Source: Mycolicibacter kumamotonensis (lineage in GTDB: Bacteria > Actinomycetota > Actinomycetes > Mycobacteriales > Mycobacteriaceae). From it: a DNA stretch of 64,000 bases. Positions 54,186 through 62,975 of this stretch are shown piece after piece. Made by a program: the position numbers and the translations under genes. How positions within the stretch are numbered: position 1 is the stretch's first letter; every line of letters starts with the position of its first letter. The notes beneath the pieces were generated by a model. It worked only from the letters and a program-made list of their open reading frames with translations. It was not told the origin of the DNA and made no database searches. The DNA is taken from positions 62,001 to 126,000 of the forward strand of contig NZ_MVHU01000007.1 of NCBI RefSeq assembly GCF_002086285.1, written 5' to 3'.

Positions 54186-55064
54186 ATGGACTTCACCACC
54201 CTCCGACACGAGGTCACCGACGGCATCCTCACGGTGTATCTGAACCGACCGGACAACCTCAACGCCTTCACCGTCGAGATGGCCGAGGAGTTGGAGCGCA
54301 CCTTCGTCGAGGTCAACAACGACGACGACGTCCGCGCGGTGATCGTCACCGGTGAGGGGCGGGCGTTCTGCGCGGGGATGGACCTGTCCAGCTCGGGCAA
54401 CGTGTTCGGCCTGGATGAGACCAAGTCCCCGACACTGGCCGACATGGCCGATCTCGACGATCCGGAGCTGGCCCGGGTGCGCGACACCGGCGGGCGGGTG
54501 ACGCTGGCGATCTACGGCTGCCGCAAGCCGGTGATCGCCGCGGTCAACGGTGCCGCGGTCGGGATCGGCGCCACCATGATGCTGGCGATGGACGCCCGGC
54601 TGTTCTCCACCAAGGCGCGGTTCGGTCTGGTGTTCGGGAAGCTCGGAATCACCCCGGAGGCCTGCTCGACCTGGTTCCTGCCCCGGATCGTCGGCATGCC
54701 AACGGCTTTGGACCTGCTCTACCGCGCCGACATCCTCGACGCCGACGCCGCACACGCCTGCGGGATTGCCCAGTCGCTGCACGAGCCGGACGCGCTGCTG
54801 GCCGAGGCGCGCGCGCTGGCCGACGCCTGGACCAAGGGCCGCTCGCCGGTGTCGTTCGCGCTGATCCGCCAGATGCTCTACCGCAACTCCGCGCAACCCG
54901 ATCCGGTAGAGGCCCACCGGGTGGATTCGCTGGCCATGTTCTACACCAGCATCGGAGACGGAGCCGACGGAGTGCGGGCCTTCCTGGAAAAGCGTGACCC
55001 GCAGTTCACCTCCCGGGCATCGCAGATGCCGCCGTTCTACGGCGAGTGGGTCCCACGCGAGTAG
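54186..55064 (+). CDS. Enoyl-CoA hydratase/isomerase family protein
   Basis: 292 residues from ATG 54186. Crotonase fold: GILTVYLNRPDNLNAFT, GEGRAFCAGMDLSSSGNVFG, VIAAVNGAAVGIGATMMLAMDARLFS, FGLVFGKLGITPEACSTWFLPRIVG. One of the two hydratase Glu is present (TPEACS), while the first position is hydrophobic, as in several isomerase-type members. The C-terminal extension VRAFLEKRDPQFTSRASQMPP is usual. The stop lies 11 bases from the convergent DUF1059 gene. Confidence 0.9.
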   Translation: MDFTTLRHEVTDGILTVYLNRPDNLNAFTVEMAEELERTFVEVNNDDDVRAVIVTGEGRAFCAGMDLSSSGNVFGLDETKSPTLADMADLDDPELARVRDTGGRVTLAIYGCRKPVIAAVNGAAVGIGATMMLAMDARLFSTKARFGLVFGKLGITPEACSTWFLPRIVGMPTALDLLYRADILDADAAHACGIAQSLHEPDALLAEARALADAWTKGRSPVSFALIRQMLYRNSAQPDPVEAHRVDSLAMFYTSIGDGADGVRAFLEKRDPQFTSRASQMPPFYGEWVPRE

Positions 55065-55075
55065 ACCCCTCGGTC

Positions 55076-55312
55076 TTACGCCTCGGGCAGTTCGGCGAAG
55101 CGCTTTTTGACACCGTTGTACCAGCCCATCGCCTTCATCGGACGGCGCCAGCGGCCCTTCATGTCGGCTCGGGCGGGCACGTGGGCGTCGTCGCCGGCCC
55201 TGACGAGTTCCTTGAGGTGGCGGTCCTGCGCCTTGATGATCTCGTCGGCGCTCTCACCGCGGTGGACGAAGTTGCACGGGCCACCTAAGTCCTGGCAGGT
55301 CATGGTCTTCAC
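55076..55312 (-). CDS. DUF1059 family small protein
   Basis: 78 residues from GTG 55312, preceded by GAGGAG six bases upstream; an ATG three codons in is also possible. The N-terminal half is the DUF1059 pattern TCQDLGGPCNFVHRGESADEIIKAQDRHLKEL, with two Cys and a His for metal binding. The C-terminal half is basic (MKGRWRRPMKAMGWYNGVKKRFAEL). It is divergent from an ECF sigma factor gene across a large inverted repeat. It could be under control of that sigma factor. Confidence 0.85.
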   Translation of the reverse strand: MKTMTCQDLGGPCNFVHRGESADEIIKAQDRHLKELVRAGDDAHVPARADMKGRWRRPMKAMGWYNGVKKRFAELPEA

Positions 55313-55346
55313 GGGATTCTCCTCCTCTGGTCGCACCGGGCGGTCC

Positions 55347-55374
55347 GGGTGCGTCAGGATGTTGACGCACCCGA
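55347..55374. promoter_or_regulatory. 11-6-11 inverted repeat between divergent genes
   Basis: Arms CGGGTGCGTCA and TGACGCACCCG are perfect complements around the spacer GGATGT. It lies 34 bases upstream of the DUF1059 start (minus) and 19 bases upstream of the sigma factor start (plus). It may be an operator for both genes or, given its size, a hairpin in a 5' leader. Confidence 0.6.
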
Positions 55375-55393
55375 CGACGAAAGTGTGACCGCC

Positions 55394-56248
55394 ATGGTGA
55401 GCGACGAGCAGCTTGCTCACGGCTTCGAGGCCGAGCGCCCCCGCCTGCAGCGCATCGCTGCGCACATCCTGGGCGATGCCGACGCGGCGCAGGACGTCGT
55501 TCAGCAGGCGTGGTTGCGGCTGGTGGCCGCAGACGCCCCGATCACCAATCTGCCGGGCTGGCTGACCACGGTGACCTCTCGGCTGTGCTTGGACCGGCTA
55601 CGAGCTCGTACGCCGATACCGACGGAGTCGGTCGACGTTGAGACGACCGCACCCGATCCCGCCGACGACGTGGTACTGGCTGACACCGTCGGGATCGCAC
55701 TGCAGGTGGTGCTCGACCGGCTCACGCCCGCCGAGCGGGTGGCGTTTGTCTTGCACGACAGCTTCGGTTTTGACTTCGAGTTGATCGCGACGATGCTCGA
55801 CACCACCGCGGTCGCGGCACGCAAGCTGGCCTCGCGGGCTCGGGCCAAGGTGCGCCCGCCAGCACCCGTCGATGCCCTCGCCGACTGGGAGGTCGTGGAC
55901 GCCTTTATGGCCGCGGCGCGCGAGGGAGACTTCGCACAGCTGCTCGAGTTGCTGGCTCCCGACGTGGTGGTGACTGCCGATGCGTCCGCGGTTGCGCTCG
56001 GTACGCCGACTCGCATGGAAGGCGCCGGCGAGGTAGCCGGTTTCTTCAACGGCGCTGCGGCAGCTGCCTTTGCCGTCTTCGTCGAGAATCGCCCGGGCGC
56101 CGCCTGGATCCACCGCGGGCAGGTCAAGGTCGCCTTCGACTTCACCGTCATGGCCGGGCAGATCCATCACCTGCGATTCCGTGCGGCCGAGGACGTCCTG
56201 GCGGGTGTCCGGCATCGTGTCGGCGGCAACGCCCGGGATTCCGGCTGA
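55394..56248 (+). CDS. ECF-type RNA polymerase sigma factor with SnoaL-like C-terminal domain
   Basis: 284 residues. Region 2 is at about 10-70 (RLQRIAAHILGDADAAQDVVQQAWLRLVAA, then WLTTVTSRLCLDRLRAR), and region 4 at about 105-155 (LTPAERVAFVLHDSFGFDFELIATMLDTTAVAARKLASRARAKV). A SnoaL-like domain follows (about 170-280). This layout is that of ECF41 (SigJ-like) sigma factors, in which the tail acts as a built-in regulator. The DGGG and NPDKL motifs that mark ECF41 tails are not seen here. ATG 55394 is chosen; GTG 55385 is possible. No anti-sigma gene is adjacent. Confidence 0.87.
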   Translation: MVSDEQLAHGFEAERPRLQRIAAHILGDADAAQDVVQQAWLRLVAADAPITNLPGWLTTVTSRLCLDRLRARTPIPTESVDVETTAPDPADDVVLADTVGIALQVVLDRLTPAERVAFVLHDSFGFDFELIATMLDTTAVAARKLASRARAKVRPPAPVDALADWEVVDAFMAAAREGDFAQLLELLAPDVVVTADASAVALGTPTRMEGAGEVAGFFNGAAAAAFAVFVENRPGAAWIHRGQVKVAFDFTVMAGQIHHLRFRAAEDVLAGVRHRVGGNARDSG

Positions 56249-56270
56249 CCTTCGCCAGTCGAGCTGCCTG

Positions 56271-57098
56271 TCAGCCGGCGGGCTGCCATCCCGGCCCGCG
56301 AAAGAGGTGGCCCCACACCGCGCGCCAATTGCGTGCGCTCCGCACGTCGCGCCAGATCGCGACGTACTCGTGGGTGGCCACCCGCACCGGGTTGAACGTC
56401 TCGATGTTCTTGGTCAGCCCGTAGACGACCCGCTCCCCCTCCGGCTGGAAGGTGCCGAACAGCCGGTCCCACACGATGAGGATGCCGCCGTAGTTCGTGT
56501 CGAGATACTTCTCGTTCGAGCCGTGGTGGACCCGGTGGTGCGACGGGGTGTTGAAGACGAATTCGACAGGCCGCCAGAGCTTCCCGATCCGCTCGGTGTG
56601 GATGAAGAACTGATAGAGCAGGCTGATGGACTGCTGCAGCAGGATGATCCACGGGGCGAACCCGGCGAACGCCAGCAGCACCCAGAACGGGACCGCGGTG
56701 AACGGCGTCCAGGTCTGGCGAAGTGCGGTGGACAGGTTGTAGTGCTGACTGGAGTGGTGCACCACGTGGCTGGCCCAGAACACCCGGATGGTGTGGTGAG
56801 TGCGGTGGTACCAGTAGTAGGCGAAGTCATCGGCGACGAACAGCGCGATCCAGGTCAGCGGGTTACTCGCCGGCAGGTGAACAGGCGCCAGCAGGTAGAC
56901 CGCGGTGAAGACCGCCAGCACCGCCAGCTTCCAGCCGATGTTGATGATCACGTTGCCGATACCCATGGTGAGACTGGTTCGGGTATCCCGTAATTCGTAG
57001 CCACGCTCGTCGTCGTTGGGCAGCACCGCGAAGGACACCGCCTCCAGCACCAGGCAGAGCACGAAGACCGGGATCGCGTGGGCGATGAGATCGAACAC
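56271..57098 (-). CDS. Membrane fatty acid hydroxylase/sterol desaturase family protein
   Basis: 275 residues from GTG 57098, with GGGGAGGGG upstream. Four or five helices and the three di-iron His boxes are present: HRTHH, HVVHHSSQHYN and HHRVHHG. This places it in the FA_hydroxylase (sterol desaturase) superfamily, which hydroxylates or desaturates lipids using O2. It follows the GntR-type regulator by five bases and is probably regulated by it. The tail RVATHEYVAIWRDVRSARNW is typical of bacterial members. Substrate unknown. Confidence 0.9.
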   Translation of the reverse strand: MFDLIAHAIPVFVLCLVLEAVSFAVLPNDDERGYELRDTRTSLTMGIGNVIINIGWKLAVLAVFTAVYLLAPVHLPASNPLTWIALFVADDFAYYWYHRTHHTIRVFWASHVVHHSSQHYNLSTALRQTWTPFTAVPFWVLLAFAGFAPWIILLQQSISLLYQFFIHTERIGKLWRPVEFVFNTPSHHRVHHGSNEKYLDTNYGGILIVWDRLFGTFQPEGERVVYGLTKNIETFNPVRVATHEYVAIWRDVRSARNWRAVWGHLFRGPGWQPAG

Positions 57099-57103
57099 CG
57101 CGG

Positions 57104-57820
57104 TTACCCCTCCCCTTCGGTGTCGGCCTGGCAGGCCGCCACGAACCGGGTCAGCAACTCTTCGGCCAACCGGTACGCGGCGGCCTCGTCGGCGGCCGCG
57201 ATCGCGGCGGCCAGGTCGATGTGAGCGCTGCGGTCAGCGAATTCGGCGGCCCCCAGCGCGTAGATCGCCTCTCGTCCGATCTCGTCGTAGGCGGCGACCA
57301 GGGTGTTCAGCGCCAGCCGGTAGGCGATGTTGCCGGACCCGTCGATGACGGCGATCCAGAACGTCAGGTCGGCGTCGATCACCAAATCCAACTCCCCGGA
57401 AACCGGGTATGCCTTGGCGGCGGCAGTGATCACAGACCGCTGCTGCGCCGAGGCGCTCCGCGCGCAGAGTCGTGCGGCATCCGCGGCGATCGAACGCCGC
57501 ATCACCGCGACGTCGCCGATGATCTGGCGCGCGGGGATCACTCCGGCGAGGGCCAGCCCGGTCAGGGCATCCAGGCCGGCGCTTTCGCGCCAGTCCAGCA
57601 CCCGGGTCTTGCCGCCGTGGCTGATCCGAACCAGCCCGGCCTGCTGCAACCGCTTGAGTGCCTCGCGCACCGCATGCCGGTTGACCTGCAGCGTCAGGGA
57701 CAGTTCGCGTTCCGACGGCAGGGGTTCGCCGGCCGGCAGGCGTCCGGTCAGGATCTCCTCGACGAGGCGCACGAAGATCGTGTCGGAGACCGCGGTCCGG
57801 GGAATAGGCGCCAGATCCAT
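57104..57820 (-). CDS. FadR-type GntR regulator (FCD domain)
   Basis: 238 residues. N-terminal GntR winged helix: IFVRLVEEILTGRLPAGEPLPSERELSLTLQVNRHAVREALKRLQQAGLVRISHGGKTRV. The C-terminal helical FCD region contains RRSIAADAARLCA and DLTFWIAVIDGSGN, though the metal-binding His residues of many FCD proteins are fewer here. It starts an operon with the fatty acid hydroxylase gene; its own upstream region carries a TGGT/ACCA operator. Confidence 0.9.
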   Translation of the reverse strand: MDLAPIPRTAVSDTIFVRLVEEILTGRLPAGEPLPSERELSLTLQVNRHAVREALKRLQQAGLVRISHGGKTRVLDWRESAGLDALTGLALAGVIPARQIIGDVAVMRRSIAADAARLCARSASAQQRSVITAAAKAYPVSGELDLVIDADLTFWIAVIDGSGNIAYRLALNTLVAAYDEIGREAIYALGAAEFADRSAHIDLAAAIAAADEAAAYRLAEELLTRFVAACQADTEGEG

Positions 57821-57855
57821 GGGCTCTATAGTCGAGCACCCGGGCTCAACTGGTC

Positions 57856-57872
57856 AACTGGTTGGACCAGTT
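57856..57872. promoter_or_regulatory. FadR-type operator AACTGGT-TGG-ACCAGTT
   Basis: Perfect 7-3-7 inverted repeat matching the TGGT-N3-ACCA pattern of FadR-subfamily GntR regulators. It lies 35 bases upstream of the regulator ATG (57820). Another half-site, AACTGGT, is at 57848-57854. It probably gives autoregulation of the regulator-hydroxylase operon. Confidence 0.65.
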
Positions 57873-57879
57873 ATCTGGA

Positions 57880-59604
57880 TCACATCTCGGCGTGTACCGG
57901 CACGTCGTCGTCCCATGGCTGGCGGGTCACCATGTCGGCCACCCGCACATAGCCGCGCTCGAATTCCCCGGTGGCGGCGTCCACCAGCCGGTACTGCTGG
58001 GTCTGCCGGTGGATGGGCTGAGCGTCGAGAATCACCACCCGCACCTCCCCCGGCTCGAACCGGCACCGCTGGTGCAACGCGGCGATCAGCTGTTCGTTGC
58101 TGAAGTGCCCGTCACCGAAGTTCCAGCCGACCGCGGTGCTGGTGATCCGCTCGCCGTCGGTGAGGACGTAGTCATCCTCGTTCTGATCGGCCATCGCGCG
58201 ATGCGCCAAGGTGAACAACGCCCGGCCATGAGTGTTAAAGGCACGGAACGCATATCCCATATACATCGGGATCTGGGCAGCCTCCTTGCTGCCGTAGAAC
58301 CGTTCCAGCTGGGCGGCGGGCATGCTGGCGATCGCCACGATGCCGTCGGCGATCTTCGCGTCGGCGGACGGCTTGACGCACCACAGTGTGGTGTCCCAGT
58401 TACCGGCGTAGTAGCGCATGCCCGGCAGGAAGGACACCTTGCGCGGGAACAGGTTTCCGAGCACGACGGTTCCCGCGACGACGACGAACAGCAGGATCGG
58501 CAGCGGCGTCGTCAGATCGCCCAGCCCGACGCCGGCGTGCCCGACGAACAACGCCAGCACCGAGAACATCATGAAGACGTTCCATTCCAGCGGAACCCCC
58601 ATCGGAATCGCCGACAGGATGCCGAAGTGGAAGCACAGCATGACGAACGCGGCGATCGCGCCTGCCCACCCGCCGCGGCTGAAGAACAACACCAGCGGAA
58701 CACCCATCTCGATGACGGTGGAGAAATGCGCGAGCCAGCGCGATAACCGGCCCGGCCGCAGATCGTCTGGAAAGTGTTCGAAGAACTTGCGTTTGACCGA
58801 CCGCGCCCGAAACAGCGGGTTGTTGCTCATCATCGTGGAGATGACGAAGGGGAAGTGCTTGTTGAGTTTGGAGGTCGCCGCGCCCAACCAGATGACCAGG
58901 CATACCAGCTTGGCGCCCAGGATCAGGTCTACGCCGTACCCGGCGAACAGGAAGGCGACCGTCAACGAGGCATAAACCTCACCGCGGGCCGCCAAAAAGA
59001 TCACCTTGTCGCGCAGCCCCAGCACCGCCAGCACGCCCAGCACCGCCCAGATCTGCCACGCCGGCAGCACCCCGACCGTCGTCCCCAGCGCCGGGACCGG
59101 CCCCGTCGCGTCGGAGAACAGCGCAATGACCAGCAACACCAGCAGCGCCGCGTACAGCGCGGCGTCGAACGGGGTGCGGCGATCGCCGCCCGTCAGCGGT
59201 ATCCGACCCGGCCACGGCGGCAGCCGAATGGTGTTCGGGCGCAACCAGTACAGGATCGATCCCATCGGTGGGAAGAACCGGTTGTTCAGCGGCCCGAACC
59301 CGCAGCCCAGACCGATCACCTCGAACAACATCGTGTACAGCACGACCTTCTCGAACACCACCGGCTCGGCGTACCACTGCGTGACATTGGCGAAGCCATC
59401 GATACCGCGCGTGCTCAGACAGATCAGCCACGCACCCAGGATGTACAGGCCGACCTTTGCCACGTAGAACAGGTGCAGCAGCACCGGAGTGCCGAAGCCG
59501 ACTTCGGCCCAGTGCCGGGCCATCGGAATGATCCGCTCCGCGCGAGTGCCCCGGCTCCACTCCTCGAAGTCGATCTGTGGGGTGTCCTGTTTGAGAAATC
59601 CCAT
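57880..59604 (-). CDS. DUF3556 integral membrane protein
   Basis: 574 residues from ATG 59604 (the upstream frame from 59658 is within the operator region). The N-terminus MGFLKQDTPQIDFEEWSRGTRAERIIPMARHWAEVGFGTP is characteristic of the mycobacterial DUF3556 family. About ten hydrophobic helices follow, with VIGLGCGFGPLNNRFFPPMGSILYWLRPNTIRLPPWPGR, and a soluble C-terminal domain of about 180 residues. Function unknown. A perfect KstR-type box lies 12 bases before the ATG, linking expression to sterol catabolism. Confidence 0.9.
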   Translation of the reverse strand: MGFLKQDTPQIDFEEWSRGTRAERIIPMARHWAEVGFGTPVLLHLFYVAKVGLYILGAWLICLSTRGIDGFANVTQWYAEPVVFEKVVLYTMLFEVIGLGCGFGPLNNRFFPPMGSILYWLRPNTIRLPPWPGRIPLTGGDRRTPFDAALYAALLVLLVIALFSDATGPVPALGTTVGVLPAWQIWAVLGVLAVLGLRDKVIFLAARGEVYASLTVAFLFAGYGVDLILGAKLVCLVIWLGAATSKLNKHFPFVISTMMSNNPLFRARSVKRKFFEHFPDDLRPGRLSRWLAHFSTVIEMGVPLVLFFSRGGWAGAIAAFVMLCFHFGILSAIPMGVPLEWNVFMMFSVLALFVGHAGVGLGDLTTPLPILLFVVVAGTVVLGNLFPRKVSFLPGMRYYAGNWDTTLWCVKPSADAKIADGIVAIASMPAAQLERFYGSKEAAQIPMYMGYAFRAFNTHGRALFTLAHRAMADQNEDDYVLTDGERITSTAVGWNFGDGHFSNEQLIAALHQRCRFEPGEVRVVILDAQPIHRQTQQYRLVDAATGEFERGYVRVADMVTRQPWDDDVPVHAEM

Positions 59605-59615
59605 AACGGCCAGAT

Positions 59616-59629
59616 TAGAACGTGTTCTA
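59616..59629. promoter_or_regulatory. KstR-type operator upstream of DUF3556 gene
   Basis: TAGAACGTGTTCTA, a 6-2-6 palindrome that fits the KstR consensus TNNAACNNGTTNNA at every fixed position. It lies 12 bases upstream of the DUF3556 ATG and 39 bases after the prpD stop. KstR represses the cholesterol-degradation regulon in mycobacteria; binding here is inferred from the match. Confidence 0.75.
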
Positions 59630-59667
59630 GGTACGCGCGGGTAAAACCCCGTGCTCACCTGGCCCGC

Positions 59668-61173
59668 TCACCGGAAGATCCCCGCCGGGGTATCTGGTGC
59701 CTTGGCGAGCACTACGGGATCGGCCACGATGTTCAACGCGTCCAGTTGCCCGCCACCGAGGCCCGCCAGGCCCTCGACCGCCGCCAGAAACCGATGCTGT
59801 TCGGCCGGTGCGACCACTGCATCGGCGAGGCCGGTGAACTTGGCGGTGTACTGCGTGCGCCCGAATGGCCGCGCCCCCAACGGATGCGCGTCGGCGACGG
59901 CTAGTTCGTCGGTGATCACCGCGCCGCTCTTCAATGTCACCTCGGCGCGCGCCCCGAAGGCTTTCTCGCCGGGCTCGGTCGAGTGGTAGCGGCGGGTCCA
60001 CTCCACGTCCTCAACCGTGGAGATCTTGTGCCACAGCGCAATGGTGTCCGGGCGGTGCGCCCGCTCAAAAGCGTAGGAGCGTTCATGATGCCAGGTACCG
60101 TCCTGCAAGGCCACGGCGAAGACGTACATCGCCGAGTGGTCGAGGGTCTCGCGCGTGGCGTCCGGGTCGAACTTCTGCGGATCGCCCGAGCCCGTCCCGA
60201 TCACATAGTGGGTGTGGCGGCTGGTGTGCAGCACGATCGATGCGACCTGGTCCAAATCGCCGATGCGTTCCCGCAGCCGGCACGCCAGATCGATCAGCGC
60301 CTGGCTCTGGTATTCGGCCGAGTGCTCCTTGGTGTAGCTGTCCAGGATGGCGCGCTTGGGTTCCCCGCGGCCGGGCAGCGCCACCCGGTAGGTGTGTTCC
60401 GGCCCGGACAACAGCCACGCGATGACGCCGTATTCGCCCTCCCAAATCGGTGCCGGGGATCCCTCCCCTCGCATCGCCCGGTCGACCGCCTCGATGCCCA
60501 CCTTGCCGGCGTGAGCCGGGGCGTAGGCCTTCCAGCTGGAAATCGCTCCCTTGCGGGACTGCCGGGTGGCCGTCGTCAGGTGCAGCGCCTGGCCGATCGC
60601 GGAGTAGATGACCTCCGGATCGAGCCGCAGCATGGTGCCGATGCCGGCGGCCACCGACGGGCCCAGGTGCGCGACATGGTCGATCTTGTGCTCGTGCAGG
60701 CAGATTCCCTTGGCCAAGCCGATCTGAACCTCGTAGGCAGTGGCCAGGCCGCGGATCAGCTCGGAGCCGGCAACACCGAGTTGTTGGGCGACTGCGACCA
60801 GTGGCGGGATGTTGTCGCCGGGGTGGGAGTAGTCGGCGGCCAGGAACGTGTCGTGAAAGTCCAGTTCGCGCACCGCAACCCCGTTGGCCCAAGCCGCCCA
60901 CTCCGCCGAGTAGCCACCCGGAACCCCGAAAACCTGTGCGCCCGGATCACAAGGGTGGGCCAGCGCTTGCCGGCGGGCGACCGTCACCGGCCGGCGCAAC
61001 ACCGCCGCGGCGCTGACGGCGGCGTTGTCGATGATCCGGTTGACCACCATCTCGGCGGTGTCATCCGGGACCGCGACCGGATCGGCCGCTACCTCGGCGA
61101 TCTTCCAGGCAAGGTGCTCCGAGCGGGGAAAGTCCTCGGCGCTGCGGCGGGTTCGGACCTCGTGTACCTGCAT
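59668..61173 (-). CDS. prpD: 2-methylcitrate dehydratase (MmgE/PrpD family)
   Basis: 501 residues from ATG 61173, aligning with the N-terminus of M. tuberculosis PrpD (Rv1130) throughout. It dehydrates 2-methylcitrate in the propionyl-CoA-detoxifying cycle, important on cholesterol and odd-chain lipids. Motifs seen are [34 protein letters not shown] (catalytic Asp/His region), [49 protein letters not shown]. prpC and prpR are not in the window. The next gene downstream is DUF3556, after the KstR box. Confidence 0.93.
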   Translation of the reverse strand: MQVHEVRTRRSAEDFPRSEHLAWKIAEVAADPVAVPDDTAEMVVNRIIDNAAVSAAAVLRRPVTVARRQALAHPCDPGAQVFGVPGGYSAEWAAWANGVAVRELDFHDTFLAADYSHPGDNIPPLVAVAQQLGVAGSELIRGLATAYEVQIGLAKGICLHEHKIDHVAHLGPSVAAGIGTMLRLDPEVIYSAIGQALHLTTATRQSRKGAISSWKAYAPAHAGKVGIEAVDRAMRGEGSPAPIWEGEYGVIAWLLSGPEHTYRVALPGRGEPKRAILDSYTKEHSAEYQSQALIDLACRLRERIGDLDQVASIVLHTSRHTHYVIGTGSGDPQKFDPDATRETLDHSAMYVFAVALQDGTWHHERSYAFERAHRPDTIALWHKISTVEDVEWTRRYHSTEPGEKAFGARAEVTLKSGAVITDELAVADAHPLGARPFGRTQYTAKFTGLADAVVAPAEQHRFLAAVEGLAGLGGGQLDALNIVADPVVLAKAPDTPAGIFR

Positions 61174-61202
61174 GCGCCACACCTGGCCGGCAGCGGACTG
61201 CC

Positions 61203-61715
61203 TTACTCGCCGGTCACGGCCGGCGGACGGTAGAACAGCAGCAGCTGGCCGAGCGCGCCGGCCAGCCCCAGCCCGACCGAGATCGCCAGGCCCGCCCAGC
61301 CGTTGAGCCAACAGCGGCAGAAGATCTGGTGATCGAGGCTGAGCCGGCCGGGCCCGAGCATCGCCACCACGACGGCACCGGTGGCCAGCACCAGGTTGTA
61401 TTCCCAGCCCTCGCTGAGCACGAAGAACCCGTTCCCGCGATGCACGGTCCACACCGCGACCGACATCAGCGCCACGAACCCGGCGGCCGCGATCGGGGTG
61501 AGCAAGCCGGCGGCCAATCCCAGCCCGGCGGCGATCTCGGCACTGGCGGCCGTCACCGCCTGGAATTTGCCGTATTTCATCCCGATGCTCTCGAACCATC
61601 CCGCGGTGCCCGGGATGCGGCCCCCGCCGAAGAACTTGTTGAAACCGTGTGCCGCCAGGGTCACACCCAGCACCAGGCGCAGGATCAGCAAAGCGGTATC
61701 GGCAGCGGTGATCAT
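61203..61715 (-). CDS. DoxX family membrane protein
   Basis: 170 residues from ATG 61715, four helices ([96 protein letters not shown]). The R-x4-G and HG-x2-K/F pattern near the N-terminus and the LGPG segment are typical of DoxX/SURF4-like proteins, some of which act in thiol/redox homeostasis at the membrane (MRC complex in mycobacteria). It lies 29 bases upstream of prpD and 10 bases after the WS/DGAT-like gene. Confidence 0.88.
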   Translation of the reverse strand: MITAADTALLILRLVLGVTLAAHGFNKFFGGGRIPGTAGWFESIGMKYGKFQAVTAASAEIAAGLGLAAGLLTPIAAAGFVALMSVAVWTVHRGNGFFVLSEGWEYNLVLATGAVVVAMLGPGRLSLDHQIFCRCWLNGWAGLAISVGLGLAGALGQLLLFYRPPAVTGE

Positions 61716-61725
61716 GTGCCCCAAC

Positions 61726-62949
61726 CTACAACGACGCATCCAGTAATCGTAGATATCGGTCGATTCCGCTGATCGCCGACTGCGCGGCGTGCACGCTGAT
61801 CACCACGGTGTCGCCGATGCCGTGCACGCCGTGCGTCAGGCCCATCGCCGGGGACAGTGCGGGAAACCCGGCCGTCATCAACACCGGCGCGGCGCCCAGA
61901 CGCAGGTCCGCCGCACCCCGGTAGACGCTGGAGACCACGGTGTTACCGGCCACCCGCACCGGACGGGCCTGCGGGTCGAACTTCTCGACGCCCCAGTGCA
62001 ACAGCGCCGCCGGTGTCGCCGCGAACGCCCGGTCGGCGGCGGCCGAAGCGGGATGCCGGGCGCGAAGCCGGCCGGTGGCGACGTCGGCGGCAATCGCCTC
62101 GATGCGGGCGCCCGGATCGAGTCCCGGGTACAGCCCCACCGGAATGTTGCCGAAATGGTTATGCGCCAGGCGAACACCAGATTTTGCCATCGGCACTTCG
62201 GCGCCCAGCGATTCGCACGGCTCGTCGAGATACTCCGACAGCGCCTCAGACACCGCCGACAGCACCGCCACGGTGACGGTGGGTCCGTTCAGTTCGCCCC
62301 GGTGGCGCACCAGCGTGCGCACCGCGCGGGCGCCGGCGGGCCGGTTGTTGGTGGCCAGCGGCGGACGGTCTCCGACCGCAGGCGGCAACAGGCCGGCCGC
62401 GGTGTCTCGGACCCGGCTGCGGTGGGCGCGTGCCGCGACGACGGCACGCCAGGGCAAAAACTCGCGACCGGGTGGCTGCACCGCGGCCACGGGTGCGGCA
62501 CGCCCGAACAGCCACGCGGCCAGCGCCGAGGCGCGCGCACCGTCGGCGAGCGCGTGCGCTACCTGCAGGACGGCCACCGTGGCGGGGCCGCCGTGGCCCG
62601 GAATGCCGTGCACCGGCGCGAACACGTGCAGCCGCCAGGGCGCGACCCGCACGTCGAGTTGGTCATCGGTGAGGCGGACCAGCGCGTCCAGGCAACCCGC
62701 CCAGCTGTCGTCGGCAACCCGATGCCGGACCGCGCCGATGTGGTCGAAAGCCGGCACCCACCGCGGGTAGCGCAGCGGACCGGCATCCTCGACCCGCATG
62801 GTCAGCTCCGGGCACGCCCGCGCCCGGTCGAGCACTTCTGCGACGGCGCCGTCGAGGTCGGCCGGTACTGCGGCGAAGGCGTAGAGCAGGAACTGGTCGC
62901 TGGGGATCTTCGCCGACATCCAGTAGAACTGGGCGTCGATCGCGGCCAT
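61726..62949 (-). CDS. WS/DGAT-like acyltransferase family protein
   Basis: 407 residues from ATG 62949 (MAAIDAQFYWMSAKIPSDQFLLYAF). The WES/DGAT fold is seen as QVAHALADGARASALAAWLFG near residue 140, the place of the HHxxxDG active-site motif, and the C-terminal DUF1298-type segments NHFGNIPVGLYPGLDPGARIEAIAADVA, NTVVSSVYRGAADLRLGAAPVLM and GIGDTVVISVHA. The first His of HHxxxDG is Ala here, leaving one His and the Asp; enzyme activity is uncertain but not excluded. Related proteins make triacylglycerol or wax esters. Confidence 0.85.
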   Translation of the reverse strand: MAAIDAQFYWMSAKIPSDQFLLYAFAAVPADLDGAVAEVLDRARACPELTMRVEDAGPLRYPRWVPAFDHIGAVRHRVADDSWAGCLDALVRLTDDQLDVRVAPWRLHVFAPVHGIPGHGGPATVAVLQVAHALADGARASALAAWLFGRAAPVAAVQPPGREFLPWRAVVAARAHRSRVRDTAAGLLPPAVGDRPPLATNNRPAGARAVRTLVRHRGELNGPTVTVAVLSAVSEALSEYLDEPCESLGAEVPMAKSGVRLAHNHFGNIPVGLYPGLDPGARIEAIAADVATGRLRARHPASAAADRAFAATPAALLHWGVEKFDPQARPVRVAGNTVVSSVYRGAADLRLGAAPVLMTAGFPALSPAMGLTHGVHGIGDTVVISVHAAQSAISGIDRYLRLLDASL

Positions 62950-62975
62950 CGGGTGTCCCCGCGTCGCCCGGCCCA

